This document shows, in pieces, positions 53,944 to 63,179 of a DNA stretch of 64,000 nucleotides. A program made the position numbers and the translations under genes. Location of the stretch: positions 1,984,001 to 2,048,000 of the forward strand of contig NZ_CP101137.1 in NCBI RefSeq assembly GCF_028473745.1, given 5' to 3'. The DNA is from Streptomyces sp. M92 (GTDB lineage Bacteria; Actinomycetota; Actinomycetes; Streptomycetales; Streptomycetaceae). Positions within the stretch are counted from its first letter, which is position 1. The number at the start of each line of letters is the position of its first letter. The notes below the pieces were generated by a model. It had not been told where the DNA came from, did not search any database, and worked only from the letters and a program-made list of their open reading frames with translations.

Positions 53944-54614
53944 CCGGCAGCACGATCCGCGTACTGATCGCCGACGACCAGATGATGGTCCGCGAGGGTT
54001 TCTCGGTCCTGCTCAACGCGATGCCGGACATCGAGGTCGTCGGCGAGGCGGTCAACGGGCGGGAGGCGGTCGCCAAGGTGCGCGAGCTCGCCCCCGACGT
54101 CGTCCTGATGGACATCCGCATGCCGGAGCTGAACGGCATCGAGGCGACGCGCGAGATCGTCGCCGCCGACGGGGCGGCGAAGGTGCTCGTCCTGACCACC
54201 TTCGACCTCGACGAGTACGTGTACCAGGCGCTGCGCGCGGGCGCCTCCGGCTTCCTCCTCAAGGACGCCTCGGCCCGTCAGCTGGCCGACGGGGTCCGGG
54301 TGGTGGCCGCCGGTGAGGCCCTGCTCGCCCCCTCGATCACCAAGCGCCTGATCACCGAGTTCTCGAAGCTGTCCGACGGCCCGCGCCTGATGCCCCAGGC
54401 GCAGGCGGCCTACGGCGACTTGACCGAGCGGGAGACGGAGGTGCTGGTGCTGATCGCGCAGGGCCTGTCGAACGGGGAGATCGCCGAGCGCCTGGTGGTC
54501 GCCGAGTCGACGATCAAGACGCACGTCAGCCGGATCCTGGTGAAGCTGGGCCTGCGCGACCGTACGCAGGCGGCGGTGTTCGCGTACGAGGCGCGGCTGG
54601 TGACGCCGGGCTGA
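53940..54614 (+). CDS. NarL/LuxR-type response regulator, pair 2
   Basis: This is a 224-residue regulator. [34 protein letters not shown] and the HTH LTERETEVLVLIAQGLSNGEIAERLVVAESTIKTHVSRILVKLG are intact. The recognition helix differs from pair 1 at few positions (ESTIKTHVSR versus EQTVKTHVGR), so overlapping DNA targets are likely. The ATGA overlap with the kinase fixes the start. Confidence 0.94.
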   Translation: MTGSTIRVLIADDQMMVREGFSVLLNAMPDIEVVGEAVNGREAVAKVRELAPDVVLMDIRMPELNGIEATREIVAADGAAKVLVLTTFDLDEYVYQALRAGASGFLLKDASARQLADGVRVVAAGEALLAPSITKRLITEFSKLSDGPRLMPQAQAAYGDLTERETEVLVLIAQGLSNGEIAERLVVAESTIKTHVSRILVKLGLRDRTQAAVFAYEARLVTPG

Positions 54615-54689
54615 GGGGGGAGGGGCCGGGTGGTCGGGCCGTCACCCAGCCCCCTGTTCAGCCTGGGTGCCACCGGCTAGCGTCCGTCC

Positions 54690-55919
54690 ATGGCCGCCTT
54701 CGACCGCGACAGCTTCGACAGCTTCGACCCGTGGGACCCGGATTTCGTCGCCGACCCGTACCCCGGCTACGCCGAGCTGCGGGATCGGGGCCGCGTGCAC
54801 TACTACGAGCCGACCGACCAGTGGCTGGTCCCGCACCACGCGGACGTCTCGGCGCTCCTGCGCGACCGCCGCCTCGGCCGGACCTACACGCACCGGTACA
54901 CGCACGAGGACTTCGGCCGCACCCCGCCGCCCCCGGAGCACGAGCCCTTCCACACCCTGAACGACCACGGAATGCTCGACCTGGAGCCGCCGGACCACAC
55001 CCGCATCCGGCGTCTGGTGTCGAAGGCGTTCACGCCCCGGACGGTGGAGCGGCTGAAGCCGTACGTCCGCTCCCTCGCCGACGAACTGGTCGGCCGTCTC
55101 GCCGAGGCCGGCGGCGGCGACCTGCTGACCGACGTCGCCGAACCGCTCCCGGTCGCCGTGATCGCCGAGATGCTGGGCATCCCGGAGCCGGACCGCGCCC
55201 CGTTGCGCCCCTGGTCGGCGGAGATCTGCGGAATGTACGAGCTGAACCCGTCCGAGGAGACGGCGGCGAGGGCGGTGCGCGCGTCGCTCGAGTTCTCCGA
55301 GTACCTGCGCACACTGATCGCGGCCCGCCGCGCGAAGCCCGGCGATGACCTGGTCTCCGGTCTGATCGCCGCCCACGACGAGGACGACGACCGTCTCACC
55401 GAGCAGGAGATGGTCTCCACCTGCGCCCTGCTCCTGAACGCCGGCCACGAGGCGACGGTGAACGCCACGGTCAACGGCTGGTGGGCGCTGTTCCGCAACC
55501 CGGCCCAGCTCGCCGCCCTGCGCGCGGACCACTCCCTGGTCCCGACCGCCGTGGAGGAGCTGATGCGCTACGACACCCCGCTCCAGCTCTTCGAGCGCTG
55601 GGTGCTGGACGAGATCGAGATCGACGGGACGACGATCCCGAGGGGCGCGGAGGTGGCGATGCTCTTCGGCTCCGCCAACCACGACCCGGCGGTCTTCACC
55701 GCCCCGGACCGCCTCGACCTCGCCCGCCGCGACAACCCGCACATCTCCTTCAGCGCCGGCATCCACTACTGCATCGGCGCGCCGCTGGCCCGTATCGAGC
55801 TGGCCGCTTCCATGACCGCCCTGCTGGAGCACGCGCCGACGCTCCGGCTCGCCGCCGAGCCGGAGCGCAAACCCAACTTCGTCATCCGGGGTCTGAAGGG
55901 GCTGGCCGTCGAGGTGTGA
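54690..55919 (+). CDS. Cytochrome P450
   Basis: This is a 409-residue soluble bacterial P450. The haem loop FSAGIHYCIGAPLARIE contains the Cys ligand, the K-helix ExxR is EELMRYDTP, and the I-helix reads LLLNAGHEATVNA, with Ala in place of the usual Thr after Glu. PPDHTRIRRLVSKAFTPR is the C-helix region. Substrate unknown; no ferredoxin or biosynthetic gene is adjacent. TAGCGT ends 6 nt before the ATG, so it is probably leaderless. The stop codon region is tandemly duplicated (14-bp GTCGAGGTGTGAAC, twice), leaving a spare VEV-stop. Confidence 0.93.
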   Translation: MAAFDRDSFDSFDPWDPDFVADPYPGYAELRDRGRVHYYEPTDQWLVPHHADVSALLRDRRLGRTYTHRYTHEDFGRTPPPPEHEPFHTLNDHGMLDLEPPDHTRIRRLVSKAFTPRTVERLKPYVRSLADELVGRLAEAGGGDLLTDVAEPLPVAVIAEMLGIPEPDRAPLRPWSAEICGMYELNPSEETAARAVRASLEFSEYLRTLIAARRAKPGDDLVSGLIAAHDEDDDRLTEQEMVSTCALLLNAGHEATVNATVNGWWALFRNPAQLAALRADHSLVPTAVEELMRYDTPLQLFERWVLDEIEIDGTTIPRGAEVAMLFGSANHDPAVFTAPDRLDLARRDNPHISFSAGIHYCIGAPLARIELAASMTALLEHAPTLRLAAEPERKPNFVIRGLKGLAVEV

Positions 55920-55935
55920 ACGTCGAGGTGTGAAC
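55908..55935. repeat. 14-bp tandem duplication over the P450 stop codon
   Basis: GTCGAGGTGTGAAC occurs twice in a row; the first copy contains the functional TGA. Confidence 0.9.
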
Positions 55936-55957
55936 CCGGAGGCCGCCCTCGCCCCGC

Positions 55958-57628
55958 CTACTTCGTTTCCAGGTCCCGGCGCCGGAAGCCCGCCAGGCCC
56001 AGCCACGCCAGTCCGGCCGCGACGAGGGTCAGCACCAGCAGCGGCGTCCAGTTCATGTCCGCGGCGGGGAGCCGGGGGACGTGGCCGAAGGGGGAGAGGT
56101 TGTTCATCCATGCGGGGAACTGGAGGATCTGGCCGAGGTAGCCGACGACGAAGGCGTACACCGGCACGACCCAGGCCGCCGCGCTCGCCTTCGGGAACCA
56201 GCCGAACAGCACCGCCGCCACCCCGACCGTGACCCACAGGGCGGGGGCGTAGGCGAGGGCGGCACCGACCAGCCTCGGCACCAGGACGCCGTCACCGGTG
56301 GAGGCGGCGCCCGCGATGCCGAAGCCGAGCCCGGCCAGGAGCAGCACGAGCGTGCCGCCGATGGCCGCCACGGCCAGATGGCTGCCGGCCCAGCGGCCGC
56401 GTGACAGTCCGGTGGCGAGCAGCGGCTCGGCGCGTCCCGCGCTCTCCTCGGCGCGGGTCCGCAGCGCGGCCATCACGGCGTACACCGCGGCGACCACGGC
56501 GACGACCACCATCACCATCGACGCGAAGGCCTCCGCCATGCCGGAGCCGCCGATGCGCTCCAGGGCCTCCTGGAGCTGGTCGATGTCCTTCAGCATGTCC
56601 TCGGCCTGACCGAGGATCGACCCGTACATCGCGCCCATCAGGAACAGGCCCGCGCCGAAGCCGGCGAGCATGCCGCGGTGCAGGCGCAGCGCGAAGCCGA
56701 GCGGGGTGCCGAGCGCGCCGGAGGCGACCGGTCGGCCCAGCTTCTCCGGCCGGATGCCCGCGCCCACGTCCCGCCGGGTGGAGAGCACGAACCCCGTCGC
56801 CGCGCACGCCGCCGCCAGGACCAGGCAGAGCAGCAGCGGCCACCAGTCGTCGTCGACGTAGACGTAGGTGCGCTGCACCCAGCCGATCGGGGAGAGCCAG
56901 GACAGGACGCCGCTCTCGCCGCTGTCACCGGCGGCGCGCAGCACGTAGGCGGCGCCGATGACCGCGAGGGCCATGCCGGTGGCGCCGCGCGCGTGCGCGG
57001 TGAGCTGGACGGTGACCGCGGCGACGGCGGCGAAGACGAGACCGGCGGCGGCGTGGCAGGCGCCGTACAGCAGCGACCCGCCCGCGTCGATGCCGTCGAT
57101 GCCGAGACCGGCCAGGCCGAGTGCCAGCAGCGCGGCGAGGACGAGGTTGGCGAGGGCCGCGACCCAGAGAGCGGCGGCGAGGTGGGCGTGCCGGCCGACG
57201 ACCGTGGAGCGCAGCAGTTCGGCCCGGCCGGTCTCCTCCTCGGCGCGGGTGTGCCGGGTGACGGTCAGGACGCTCATCAGGCCGACGAGGACGGCCATGA
57301 AGCCGAGCATCTGGTGGCCGAGCATGGCGCCGGAGTCGTAGGCGTCGAGGTAGTGGCGCGGGCCCGACATGGCGAGGCCGGCCGGGCTGCCCATGGTCTC
57401 GACGGCATTGGCCCGGTCCTCGGGCGTGCCGTACAGCTCGGCGTAGCTGTTCGCGGTCGACAGGGTGCCCAGCAGCAGCGCCAGGATCCACACGGGGAGG
57501 CGGACGCGGTCGCGGCGCAGGGCGAAGCGGACGAGCGTGCCGGTGCCGGCCAGTGCCCCCGGGCCGCCCGCGGCGGGTCCGGAACGCGCCGGGGACTTGG
57601 CCGTGGTGGTGGCGGTCGTGGAGCTCAT
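55958..57628 (-). CDS. ABC-2 type exporter permease (two fused halves)
   Basis: This is a 556-residue permease with about twelve membrane segments in two similar halves. Each half has a cytosolic [23 protein letters not shown] or [26 protein letters not shown] motif after its second helix. This is the actinobacterial tetronasin/TnrB-like duplicated ABC-2 permease associated with multidrug and polyketide export. Its ATG overlaps the ATPase stop (ATGA). Confidence 0.88.
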   Translation of the reverse strand: MSSTTATTTAKSPARSGPAAGGPGALAGTGTLVRFALRRDRVRLPVWILALLLGTLSTANSYAELYGTPEDRANAVETMGSPAGLAMSGPRHYLDAYDSGAMLGHQMLGFMAVLVGLMSVLTVTRHTRAEEETGRAELLRSTVVGRHAHLAAALWVAALANLVLAALLALGLAGLGIDGIDAGGSLLYGACHAAAGLVFAAVAAVTVQLTAHARGATGMALAVIGAAYVLRAAGDSGESGVLSWLSPIGWVQRTYVYVDDDWWPLLLCLVLAAACAATGFVLSTRRDVGAGIRPEKLGRPVASGALGTPLGFALRLHRGMLAGFGAGLFLMGAMYGSILGQAEDMLKDIDQLQEALERIGGSGMAEAFASMVMVVVAVVAAVYAVMAALRTRAEESAGRAEPLLATGLSRGRWAGSHLAVAAIGGTLVLLLAGLGFGIAGAASTGDGVLVPRLVGAALAYAPALWVTVGVAAVLFGWFPKASAAAWVVPVYAFVVGYLGQILQFPAWMNNLSPFGHVPRLPAADMNWTPLLVLTLVAAGLAWLGLAGFRRRDLETK

Positions 57629-58542
57629 CGCACGGCTCCACGGACGTCGTTGGCGGGCAGGGCGTCGTCGTAGTGGCGGAGCATCAGCTCCTCCAGGGTC
57701 GGTGGGTGGCTGATCAGGCTGCGGATGCCGAACTCGGTGAGCTTGCGGACCGCGCCGTCGACCTCGCCGCCGTCGACGGCGAAGCGGACGCGGCCGTCCT
57801 CGGTCCGCAGGTCGTGGACGCCGGGCAGCGCGTCCAGGCCGGACGCGGGGCGTTCGGTCTCCGCCTCGATGGTGGTGCGGGTCAGGTGCCGCAGTTCGCC
57901 GAGGGTGCCGGACTGCACGATCCGCCCGAGCCGGATGATGCTGACCCGGTCGGCGAGCTTCTCCACCTGGGCCAGGATGTGGCTGGAGAGCAGGACGGTC
58001 TTGCCCGCGGCCTTGGCCTCGGTGATGACGTCCTGGAAGACGACCTCCATGAGCGGGTCGAGGCCGGCGGTCGGCTCGTCGAGGAGCAGCAGTTCGGCGT
58101 CGGAGGCGAGCGCGGCGACGATGGCGACCTTCTGCCGGTTGCCCTTGGAGTAGGCCCGGCCCTTTTTGGTCGGGTCCAGGCCGAACCGTTCGACCAGCTC
58201 GTCCCGGCGGCCCCGGTCCAGCCCGCCCCGCAGCCGCGCCAGCAGGTCGATGGCCTCGCCGCCGGTCAGGTTGGGCCACAGTTCGACGTCGCCGGGGACG
58301 TAGGCGAGGCGGCGGTGCAGTTCGACCGCCTGCGCCCACGGGTCCATGCCCAGGACCTGGGCGGCGCCGGAGTCGGCCCGCAGCAGGCCGAGCAGGACGC
58401 GGATGGTGGTGGACTTGCCGGCGCCGTTGGGGCCGAGGAAGCCGTGGACCTCACCGGCCTCGACGACCAGGTCGAGACCGTCCAGCGCGCGTGTCCGGCC
58501 GAACGACTTGTGGAGTCCGGAGACGCTGATTGCCTTCGTCAT
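57625..58542 (-). CDS. ABC exporter ATPase, DrrA type
   Basis: This is a 305-residue ATPase. Walker [12 protein letters not shown]-loop [21 protein letters not shown], signature [15 protein letters not shown] (a C-loop variant in place of LSGGQ), Walker [15 protein letters not shown] and H-loop LSSHIL are present. The C-terminal ~85 residues form the DrrA-type regulatory domain ([12 protein letters not shown]...[10 protein letters not shown]). Divergent from the MarR/GbsR-type gene, with the shared palindrome next to its start, so likely repressed by it. Confidence 0.92.
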   Translation of the reverse strand: MTKAISVSGLHKSFGRTRALDGLDLVVEAGEVHGFLGPNGAGKSTTIRVLLGLLRADSGAAQVLGMDPWAQAVELHRRLAYVPGDVELWPNLTGGEAIDLLARLRGGLDRGRRDELVERFGLDPTKKGRAYSKGNRQKVAIVAALASDAELLLLDEPTAGLDPLMEVVFQDVITEAKAAGKTVLLSSHILAQVEKLADRVSIIRLGRIVQSGTLGELRHLTRTTIEAETERPASGLDALPGVHDLRTEDGRVRFAVDGGEVDGAVRKLTEFGIRSLISHPPTLEELMLRHYDDALPANDVRGAVR

Positions 58543-58562
58543 GCTTTGGAACGTACGCTAAA

Positions 58563-58578
58563 TTCACAAATTTGTGAA
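58563..58578. promoter_or_regulatory. Perfect 16-bp palindrome between exporter and MarR/GbsR-type gene
   Basis: TTCACAAATTTGTGAA, AT-rich for this genome, lies 21 nt before the ATPase start and 38 nt before the regulator start. This is the expected operator of the divergent regulator, covering both promoters. Confidence 0.8.
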
Positions 58579-58615
58579 GTTAAGAAAGCGTCAGGATGTG
58601 AGGGATGATCGAAGC

Positions 58616-59122
58616 ATGAGGGAAGCCACGGAGCCGTCGGAACGGGAGCGCGATCCGGAGGCGGTGTCGCAGTTCGTGGAGGGCTTCGCCGCCCAGCTCG
58701 TCGAGGCCGGGATGCAGCGCATGCCCGCCCGGGTCTTCGCCGCGCTGCTCTCCTCCGACTCCGGGGCGCTGACCTCGGCCGAGCTCGGCGCCCGGCTCCA
58801 GGTCAGCCCCGCCGCCGTCTCCGGCGCCGTGCGCTACCTCGCCCAGCAGCACATGGTCTCGCGCGAGCGGGAGCCGGGCTCCCGCCGGGAGCGGTACCGG
58901 GTGCACAGCGACCAGTGGTACGAGGCGCTCACCAACCGCGAGGCGATCCTCAAGCGCTGGGAGGGCGCCCTGCGCGAGGGCGTGGCCAGCCTCGGCGCGG
59001 ACACCCCGGCGGGCCGCCGCATGGCCGAGACGCTGGCCTTCTTCGAGTTCGTCGACGGGGAGATCGCAGCCATGATGGAGCGCTGGCGGGTGTACCGGGA
59101 GGAACGGTTCGGGCGGGCGTGA
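58616..59122 (+). CDS. MarR/GbsR-type transcriptional regulator
   Basis: This is a 168-residue protein. VSQFVEGFAAQLVEAGMQRMPARVFAALLSSDSGALTSAELGARLQVSPAAVSGAVRYLAQQHMVSREREPGSRRERYRV is the GbsR-type winged helix. The C-terminal helices (AILKRWEGALREGVASLG, RMAETLAFFEFVDGEIAAMMERWRVYR) form the dimer and ligand region. It is likely to repress the divergent exporter and itself. The ATG giving MREATEP has GAGGGA ~10 nt upstream; longer frames run through the operator. Confidence 0.87.
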   Translation: MREATEPSERERDPEAVSQFVEGFAAQLVEAGMQRMPARVFAALLSSDSGALTSAELGARLQVSPAAVSGAVRYLAQQHMVSREREPGSRRERYRVHSDQWYEALTNREAILKRWEGALREGVASLGADTPAGRRMAETLAFFEFVDGEIAAMMERWRVYREERFGRA

Positions 59123-59174
59123 CCGTTCCGCTACGCTGAGTTGCCGCTGGTTCGTCTCACGGGGAGGGCGCATC

Positions 59175-59765
59175 ATGACAGTCATGGCAGAGCGACCGAC
59201 GACAAACCGGACCGAGGTCAACAGCTTCGAGGATCTGCTGGACACCCTCGACGAGTTGGACGTGCCCGACGGCTACAAGGCCGAGATCATCAGGGGGAAC
59301 ATCATCGTGTCGCCGTGGTCCAAGGCGTACTACCTCGATGTCATGGAACTGGTCTGTGAGCAGCTTCGGCCGTATCTCCCCGAGGAGCACCGGATCAGCT
59401 TCGGTCCGTTCCTGTACGTCTTTCCGGGGGTGGAGCGCGCTTACGGTCCTGACATCCACGTGGCGCGGCGAAGCGTCAGCCGAAGCACCAGCACCCATAT
59501 GGACGGGGAAGCCCTCGCCTTCGTCGCCGAATTGACCTCCTCTTCCACCCGCGACGACGACCTGACCGACAAGGTCGAGATGTACGGACGGGCAGGCGTC
59601 CCCGTCTACCTGCTCCTCGACATGCAGGAGGAGCAGGCCACGGTCCTGTGGACGCCGTCCGCCAAGGGGTACGGGTCGCGCATCACCCGCCCGTTCGGCG
59701 AGAAGCTCCCCATCCCCGCTCCGTTCGACTGCCTGCTGGACACCGCCGGCTTCCAGGCCCCCTGA
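59175..59765 (+). CDS. Uma2 family (DUF820) protein
   Basis: This is a 196-residue protein of restriction-endonuclease-like fold. GYKAEIIRGNIIVSPW, YGPDIHVARR (the PD...motif), AFVAELTSSSTRDDDLTDKVEMYGRAGVPVYLLLDMQEE (E...K-like core) and ITRPFGEKLPIPAPFDCLLDT are the Uma2 pattern. Streptomyces carry many such genes; their biological role is unknown. GGGGAGGG precedes the start. It stands alone with TACGCT ~40 nt upstream. Confidence 0.85.
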   Translation: MTVMAERPTTNRTEVNSFEDLLDTLDELDVPDGYKAEIIRGNIIVSPWSKAYYLDVMELVCEQLRPYLPEEHRISFGPFLYVFPGVERAYGPDIHVARRSVSRSTSTHMDGEALAFVAELTSSSTRDDDLTDKVEMYGRAGVPVYLLLDMQEEQATVLWTPSAKGYGSRITRPFGEKLPIPAPFDCLLDTAGFQAP

Positions 59766-59798
59766 CGCGGCCCCACCGCGCTGCCCCACTCCGCGGCC

Positions 59799-60725
59799 CT
59801 ACCTCGCAGGCAGCGTCAGCCCCCAGGCCCCCTCCCGCACCTCCCACGTCCGCGTCCGCACCGGCCCCGACACCACCGCGTCGGCCCGGTACCGGAAGTG
59901 CGCCCCCGACACGGTCACCGTCCGCCCCCGCGCCGTCAGCGGCGACACCTGCGCGCCCCACGCCGGCGGCCGCACCTCCACCTCGGCCTCCCCGTCGGCA
60001 CCCGGCACCACCGAGACCCCCTCGACCGGCTGGTCCAGGTCCACCAGCGTCACGCCGTCGACCTCCACCCGCAGCCGGGAGGAACCGGTCGCCCCCGGAG
60101 CCCCCGTCCGTGCCGGCCGCGAGGGCGCCAGCGTCCGGACGAGGGACCGGCAGGTCCGCAGCCAGGGCCATGCCGGCGCGGACGCCGGGCGCGACCAGCC
60201 CGGCGCGGCGTCGTCGTCCGGGCCCACGAACGCCCCCTCGTCCTGGTCCCCGGCGACCGGCCCGATCCCGACCGCCCCCAGCACCACCCCGTCACTGTCG
60301 TCGACGAGCAGGTCCAGGCGCCGTTCCGCCCCGTCCAGCACCGCCCGCGCCGCCGCCACCGCGCCCGACGGCAGCCCCAGCGACCGGGTGAGGCCCAGCA
60401 CCGGCCCCACCGGCACCACGGACAGTCCGCACGCCGCCAGCTCCCGGTGCCGGTGCAGCAGGGCGACGGCACGCAGCAGCGCCCGGTCGTCGCCGACCAC
60501 CACCGGCCGCCGCGAGCCCCGCCGCCGCAGGGCCCGCGCGAACTCCTCCGGGCCGTCCGGCAGACACACTTTCGTGCTCGACGCACCGGCGCTGAGCACG
60601 TCTTTCGCGATCCGGACGGACTCCCCGTCCGCCCGCCGGGCGACCGGATCGACGACCACCAGAAGCGAAACGGACCTCGCGGAAGAGTTCGCGGAAGAGC
60701 TCGCGGAAGTCGCCACCTCGGCCAT
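59799..60725 (-). CDS. Diacylglycerol-kinase-family protein with altered GGDGT motif
   Basis: This is a 308-residue protein. [29 protein letters not shown] starts a DAGK/NAD-kinase-like domain; the family's GGDGTL site reads [65 protein letters not shown] matches the GT.N..ar.l.......A...i..g..r..Dl region, also degenerate. The beta-sandwich lobe follows ([37 protein letters not shown]). Lipid kinase activity is doubtful. GAGGAAG 8 nt before the ATG supports the start. Divergent from purA. Confidence 0.75.
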   Translation of the reverse strand: MAEVATSASSSANSSARSVSLLVVVDPVARRADGESVRIAKDVLSAGASSTKVCLPDGPEEFARALRRRGSRRPVVVGDDRALLRAVALLHRHRELAACGLSVVPVGPVLGLTRSLGLPSGAVAAARAVLDGAERRLDLLVDDSDGVVLGAVGIGPVAGDQDEGAFVGPDDDAAPGWSRPASAPAWPWLRTCRSLVRTLAPSRPARTGAPGATGSSRLRVEVDGVTLVDLDQPVEGVSVVPGADGEAEVEVRPPAWGAQVSPLTARGRTVTVSGAHFRYRADAVVSGPVRTRTWEVREGAWGLTLPAR

Positions 60726-60756
60726 GCCTCGCTTCCTCGGGTAGCATCTTTGTGCA

Positions 60757-60786
60757 AGAGCCCCTTGCGCTATTGCGCCAGGGGCT
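60757..60786. promoter_or_regulatory. Hairpin between dagK-like gene and purA
   Basis: AGCCCCTTGCGC pairs with GCGCCAGGGGCT with one mismatch over a TATT loop. It lies about 125 nt before purA. It might be a terminator-like leader structure or part of the divergent promoter region. Confidence 0.4.
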
Positions 60787-60910
60787 TCGTCTATTCCGGG
60801 GCATCCGGTCCGACGGTTGGCGGCCAACGACGGTCGCGGTGTACGTGGCGGAAATCCACCGCGTACGCCCTCGACCATGGACATGCCCCGCCCGGAAGGG
60901 GTGTACGCGC

Positions 60911-62194
60911 GTGCCCGCACTTGTGCTGCTCGGTGCTCAGTGGGGTGACGAAGGCAAGGGAAAGGCGACGGACCTGCTCGGTGGCTCCGTCGACTATGTG
61001 GTGCGCTACCAGGGCGGCAACAACGCCGGCCACACGGTAGTCGTGGGCGACCAGAAGTACGCCCTCCACCTGCTCCCTTCCGGGATTCTCTCCCCCGGCT
61101 GCACGCCGGTCATCGGTAACGGCGTCGTCGTCGACCCGTCGGTCCTGTTCTCCGAGCTGAGCGGGCTGAACGAGCGAGGCGTCGACACGTCCAAGCTCCT
61201 GATCAGCGGAAACGCGCACATCATCACGCCGTACAACGTGACCGTCGACAAGGTGACGGAACGCTTCCTCGGCAAGCGCAAGATCGGCACCACCGGCCGC
61301 GGCATCGGCCCGACCTACGCCGACAAGATCAACCGCGTCGGCATCCGCGTCCAGGACCTCTACGACGAGTCGATCCTCACCCAGAAGGTCGAAGCGGCGC
61401 TGGACGTCAAGAACCAGATGCTCACCAAGCTCTACAACCGCCGCGCCATCGCCACCGGCCAGGTCGTCGAGGAGCTGCTGGGCTACGCCGACAAGCTCGC
61501 GCCGTACGTCGCCGACACCGTCCTGGTCCTCAACCAGGCGCTGGAGGACGACAAGGTCGTCCTCTTCGAGGGCGGTCAGGGCACCCTCCTCGACATCGAT
61601 CACGGCACGTACCCCTTCGTCACCTCGTCGAACCCGACCGCGGGCGGCGCCTGCACCGGCGCCGGCGTGGGCCCGACGAAGATCAGCCGGGTCATCGGCA
61701 TCCTCAAGGCGTACACGACCCGCGTCGGCGCCGGCCCGTTCCCGACCGAGCTGTTCGACGAGGACGGCGAGGCCCTGCGCCGCATCGGCGGCGAGCGCGG
61801 CGTCACCACCGGCCGCGACCGGCGCTGCGGCTGGTTCGACGCGGTGATCGCCCGCTACGCCACCCGCGTCAACGGCCTCACCGACTTCTTCCTCACCAAG
61901 CTCGACGTCCTCACCGGCTGGGAGCAGATCCCGGTCTGCGTGGCCTACGAGATCGACGGCAAGCGCGTCGAGGAGCTGCCGTACTCGCAGTCCGACTTCC
62001 ACCACGCGAAGCCGGTCTACGAGATGCTGCCGGGCTGGAGCGAGGACATCAGCAAGGCGAAGTCCTTCTCCGAGCTGCCGAAGAACGCCCAGGCGTACGT
62101 CAAGGCGCTGGAGGAGATGTCCGGCGCCCCGATCTCCGCGATCGGCGTCGGCCCCGGCCGCGACGAGACGATCGAGATCAACTCGTTCCTGTAG
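60911..62194 (+). CDS. purA: Adenylosuccinate synthetase
   Basis: This is a 427-residue enzyme making adenylosuccinate from IMP, aspartate and [19 protein letters not shown] is the P-loop with catalytic Asp, [13 protein letters not shown] the IMP site, [49 protein letters not shown] and [12 protein letters not shown] complete the family set. GGAAGGGG lies 11 nt before the GTG. It has a ~185-nt upstream region with two hairpins (60757-60786 and GTACG...CGTAC at 60841-60866). Single gene ended by a strong terminator. Confidence 0.97.
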   Translation: MPALVLLGAQWGDEGKGKATDLLGGSVDYVVRYQGGNNAGHTVVVGDQKYALHLLPSGILSPGCTPVIGNGVVVDPSVLFSELSGLNERGVDTSKLLISGNAHIITPYNVTVDKVTERFLGKRKIGTTGRGIGPTYADKINRVGIRVQDLYDESILTQKVEAALDVKNQMLTKLYNRRAIATGQVVEELLGYADKLAPYVADTVLVLNQALEDDKVVLFEGGQGTLLDIDHGTYPFVTSSNPTAGGACTGAGVGPTKISRVIGILKAYTTRVGAGPFPTELFDEDGEALRRIGGERGVTTGRDRRCGWFDAVIARYATRVNGLTDFFLTKLDVLTGWEQIPVCVAYEIDGKRVEELPYSQSDFHHAKPVYEMLPGWSEDISKAKSFSELPKNAQAYVKALEEMSGAPISAIGVGPGRDETIEINSFL

Positions 62195-62210
62195 GGGACC
62201 GAGGAGACAG

Positions 62211-62250
62211 GCCGGTGGCCGGGGACCCGCTCGGGGCCCCGGCCACCGGC
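62211..62250 (+). terminator. 14-bp terminator after purA
   Basis: GCCGGTGGCCGGGG pairs exactly with CCCCGGCCACCGGC over a 12-nt loop, 16 nt past the stop. Confidence 0.88.
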
Positions 62251-62275
62251 GTACGGGCGCCGGATACGCTGGCCG

Positions 62276-62827
62276 GTGTCAGCGGCGGACAAACAGCGCG
62301 GAGCGGATCGGAACATGCGCAAGCCCACCACCCGGATGTGGAAGCCCGGCACCCGGACGTGGATCTGGCTGGCCGTCGCGGTCGTCGCCGTCACCGGAGG
62401 GCTCCTCTACGTCGACGGCCACCGTGTCTCCGCCGCCCCGCACGCGGACGACGCCAAGTGCGGCAAGGTGGTCGACCGCCTCCCCGACGACATACCCGGC
62501 GCCTCGCGCGACTGGGCCCTCGGCGACGGCGTCGCCTCCTGGGGCGGCCAGAAGGCGGTGTTCCGCTGCGGCGCCGAGGAACTGCCGCCCAACATCAACC
62601 TCTGCGTCACGGCCGACGACGTCGACTGGGTGCTGGACGAGAAGCGGCTGGGGAGCGACGGCGTGAGCGTGCTGCGGACCTACGGCCGCTCCCCGGCCGT
62701 CGAGCTCACCTACACCGGGCCGCGCGAGGAGGTGGGCGGCGTCCTCGCCGCGCTGGGCCCCGCCGTGAAGTGGATCCCGCAGGAGCGCGAGTGCGTCGGC
62801 CTCCAGGACGCCGAGATCGCTCCGTAA
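62276..62827 (+). CDS. DUF3515-like membrane-anchored protein
   Basis: This is a 183-residue protein. One membrane segment (WIWLAVAVVAVTGGLLYVD) anchors an outside domain with three conserved-looking cysteines (AKCGKVVDRLPDD, VFRCGAEELP, INLCVTADDVDW) and a fourth in REREC. The pattern C..vv..LP......W...rC......C..v..vdW followed by TYGRSPAVELTYTGP is DUF3515-like. Function unknown. TACGCT ends 5 nt before the GTG (leaderless); an ATG 39 nt downstream is possible. Confidence 0.75.
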   Translation: MSAADKQRGADRNMRKPTTRMWKPGTRTWIWLAVAVVAVTGGLLYVDGHRVSAAPHADDAKCGKVVDRLPDDIPGASRDWALGDGVASWGGQKAVFRCGAEELPPNINLCVTADDVDWVLDEKRLGSDGVSVLRTYGRSPAVELTYTGPREEVGGVLAALGPAVKWIPQERECVGLQDAEIAP

Positions 62828-62897
62828 CCGGCCGCACCGCGACCGTTCGGCCCACTTCCCCGGGCGCCGGCCCGGTGCGTGGTGTCGGATCGTCGGC

Positions 62898-63116
62898 ATG
62901 ACCGACCGTGACCGCCGCGACCGCGCCGCTTCCTGCCAGGGCCCGTACGGTGGCGAGGGCGACCCGGGCGTCCCGGACGGCTGCGGCGACCCGGCCCGCT
63001 TCGAGGTCGCCCGGCACCTCAGGACGCCGCTGCGGGTGTGCCCCGTGCACCTGGGGCCGTCGCTGCTGCTGGCGGACAGGGTGCTGTGGCCGCCGGAGAT
63101 CCGTCTGATCCGCTGA
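62898..63116 (+). CDS. Small conserved-looking hypothetical protein
   Basis: This is a 72-residue protein: a polar N-terminus, then SCQGPYGGEGDPGVPDGCGDPARFEVARHLRTPLRVCPVHLGPSLLLADRVLWPPEIRLI. Three cysteines and CPVH could form a metal site (PARFEV.RHLRTPLRVCPVH reads like a small zinc-binding domain). No ribosome-binding site is obvious. I do not know the family. Confidence 0.6.
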   Translation: MTDRDRRDRAASCQGPYGGEGDPGVPDGCGDPARFEVARHLRTPLRVCPVHLGPSLLLADRVLWPPEIRLIR

Positions 63117-63179
63117 GGGCGCCGGGGTCCGGGTGATTCACTTGGGGCAGACCCCGAGGACGCGGAGGGAAGCCGTACG

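Noticed and set aside
55958..58339. Single 793-codon minus-strand frame as one fused ABC protein
   Set aside because: The upstream part is out-of-frame sequence of the ATPase gene; the ATGA overlap at 57625-57628 marks the true permease start.
59898..61040. 380-codon plus-strand frame opposite the lipid-kinase-family gene
   Set aside because: Arg/Pro/His-rich shadow overlapping purA in another frame.
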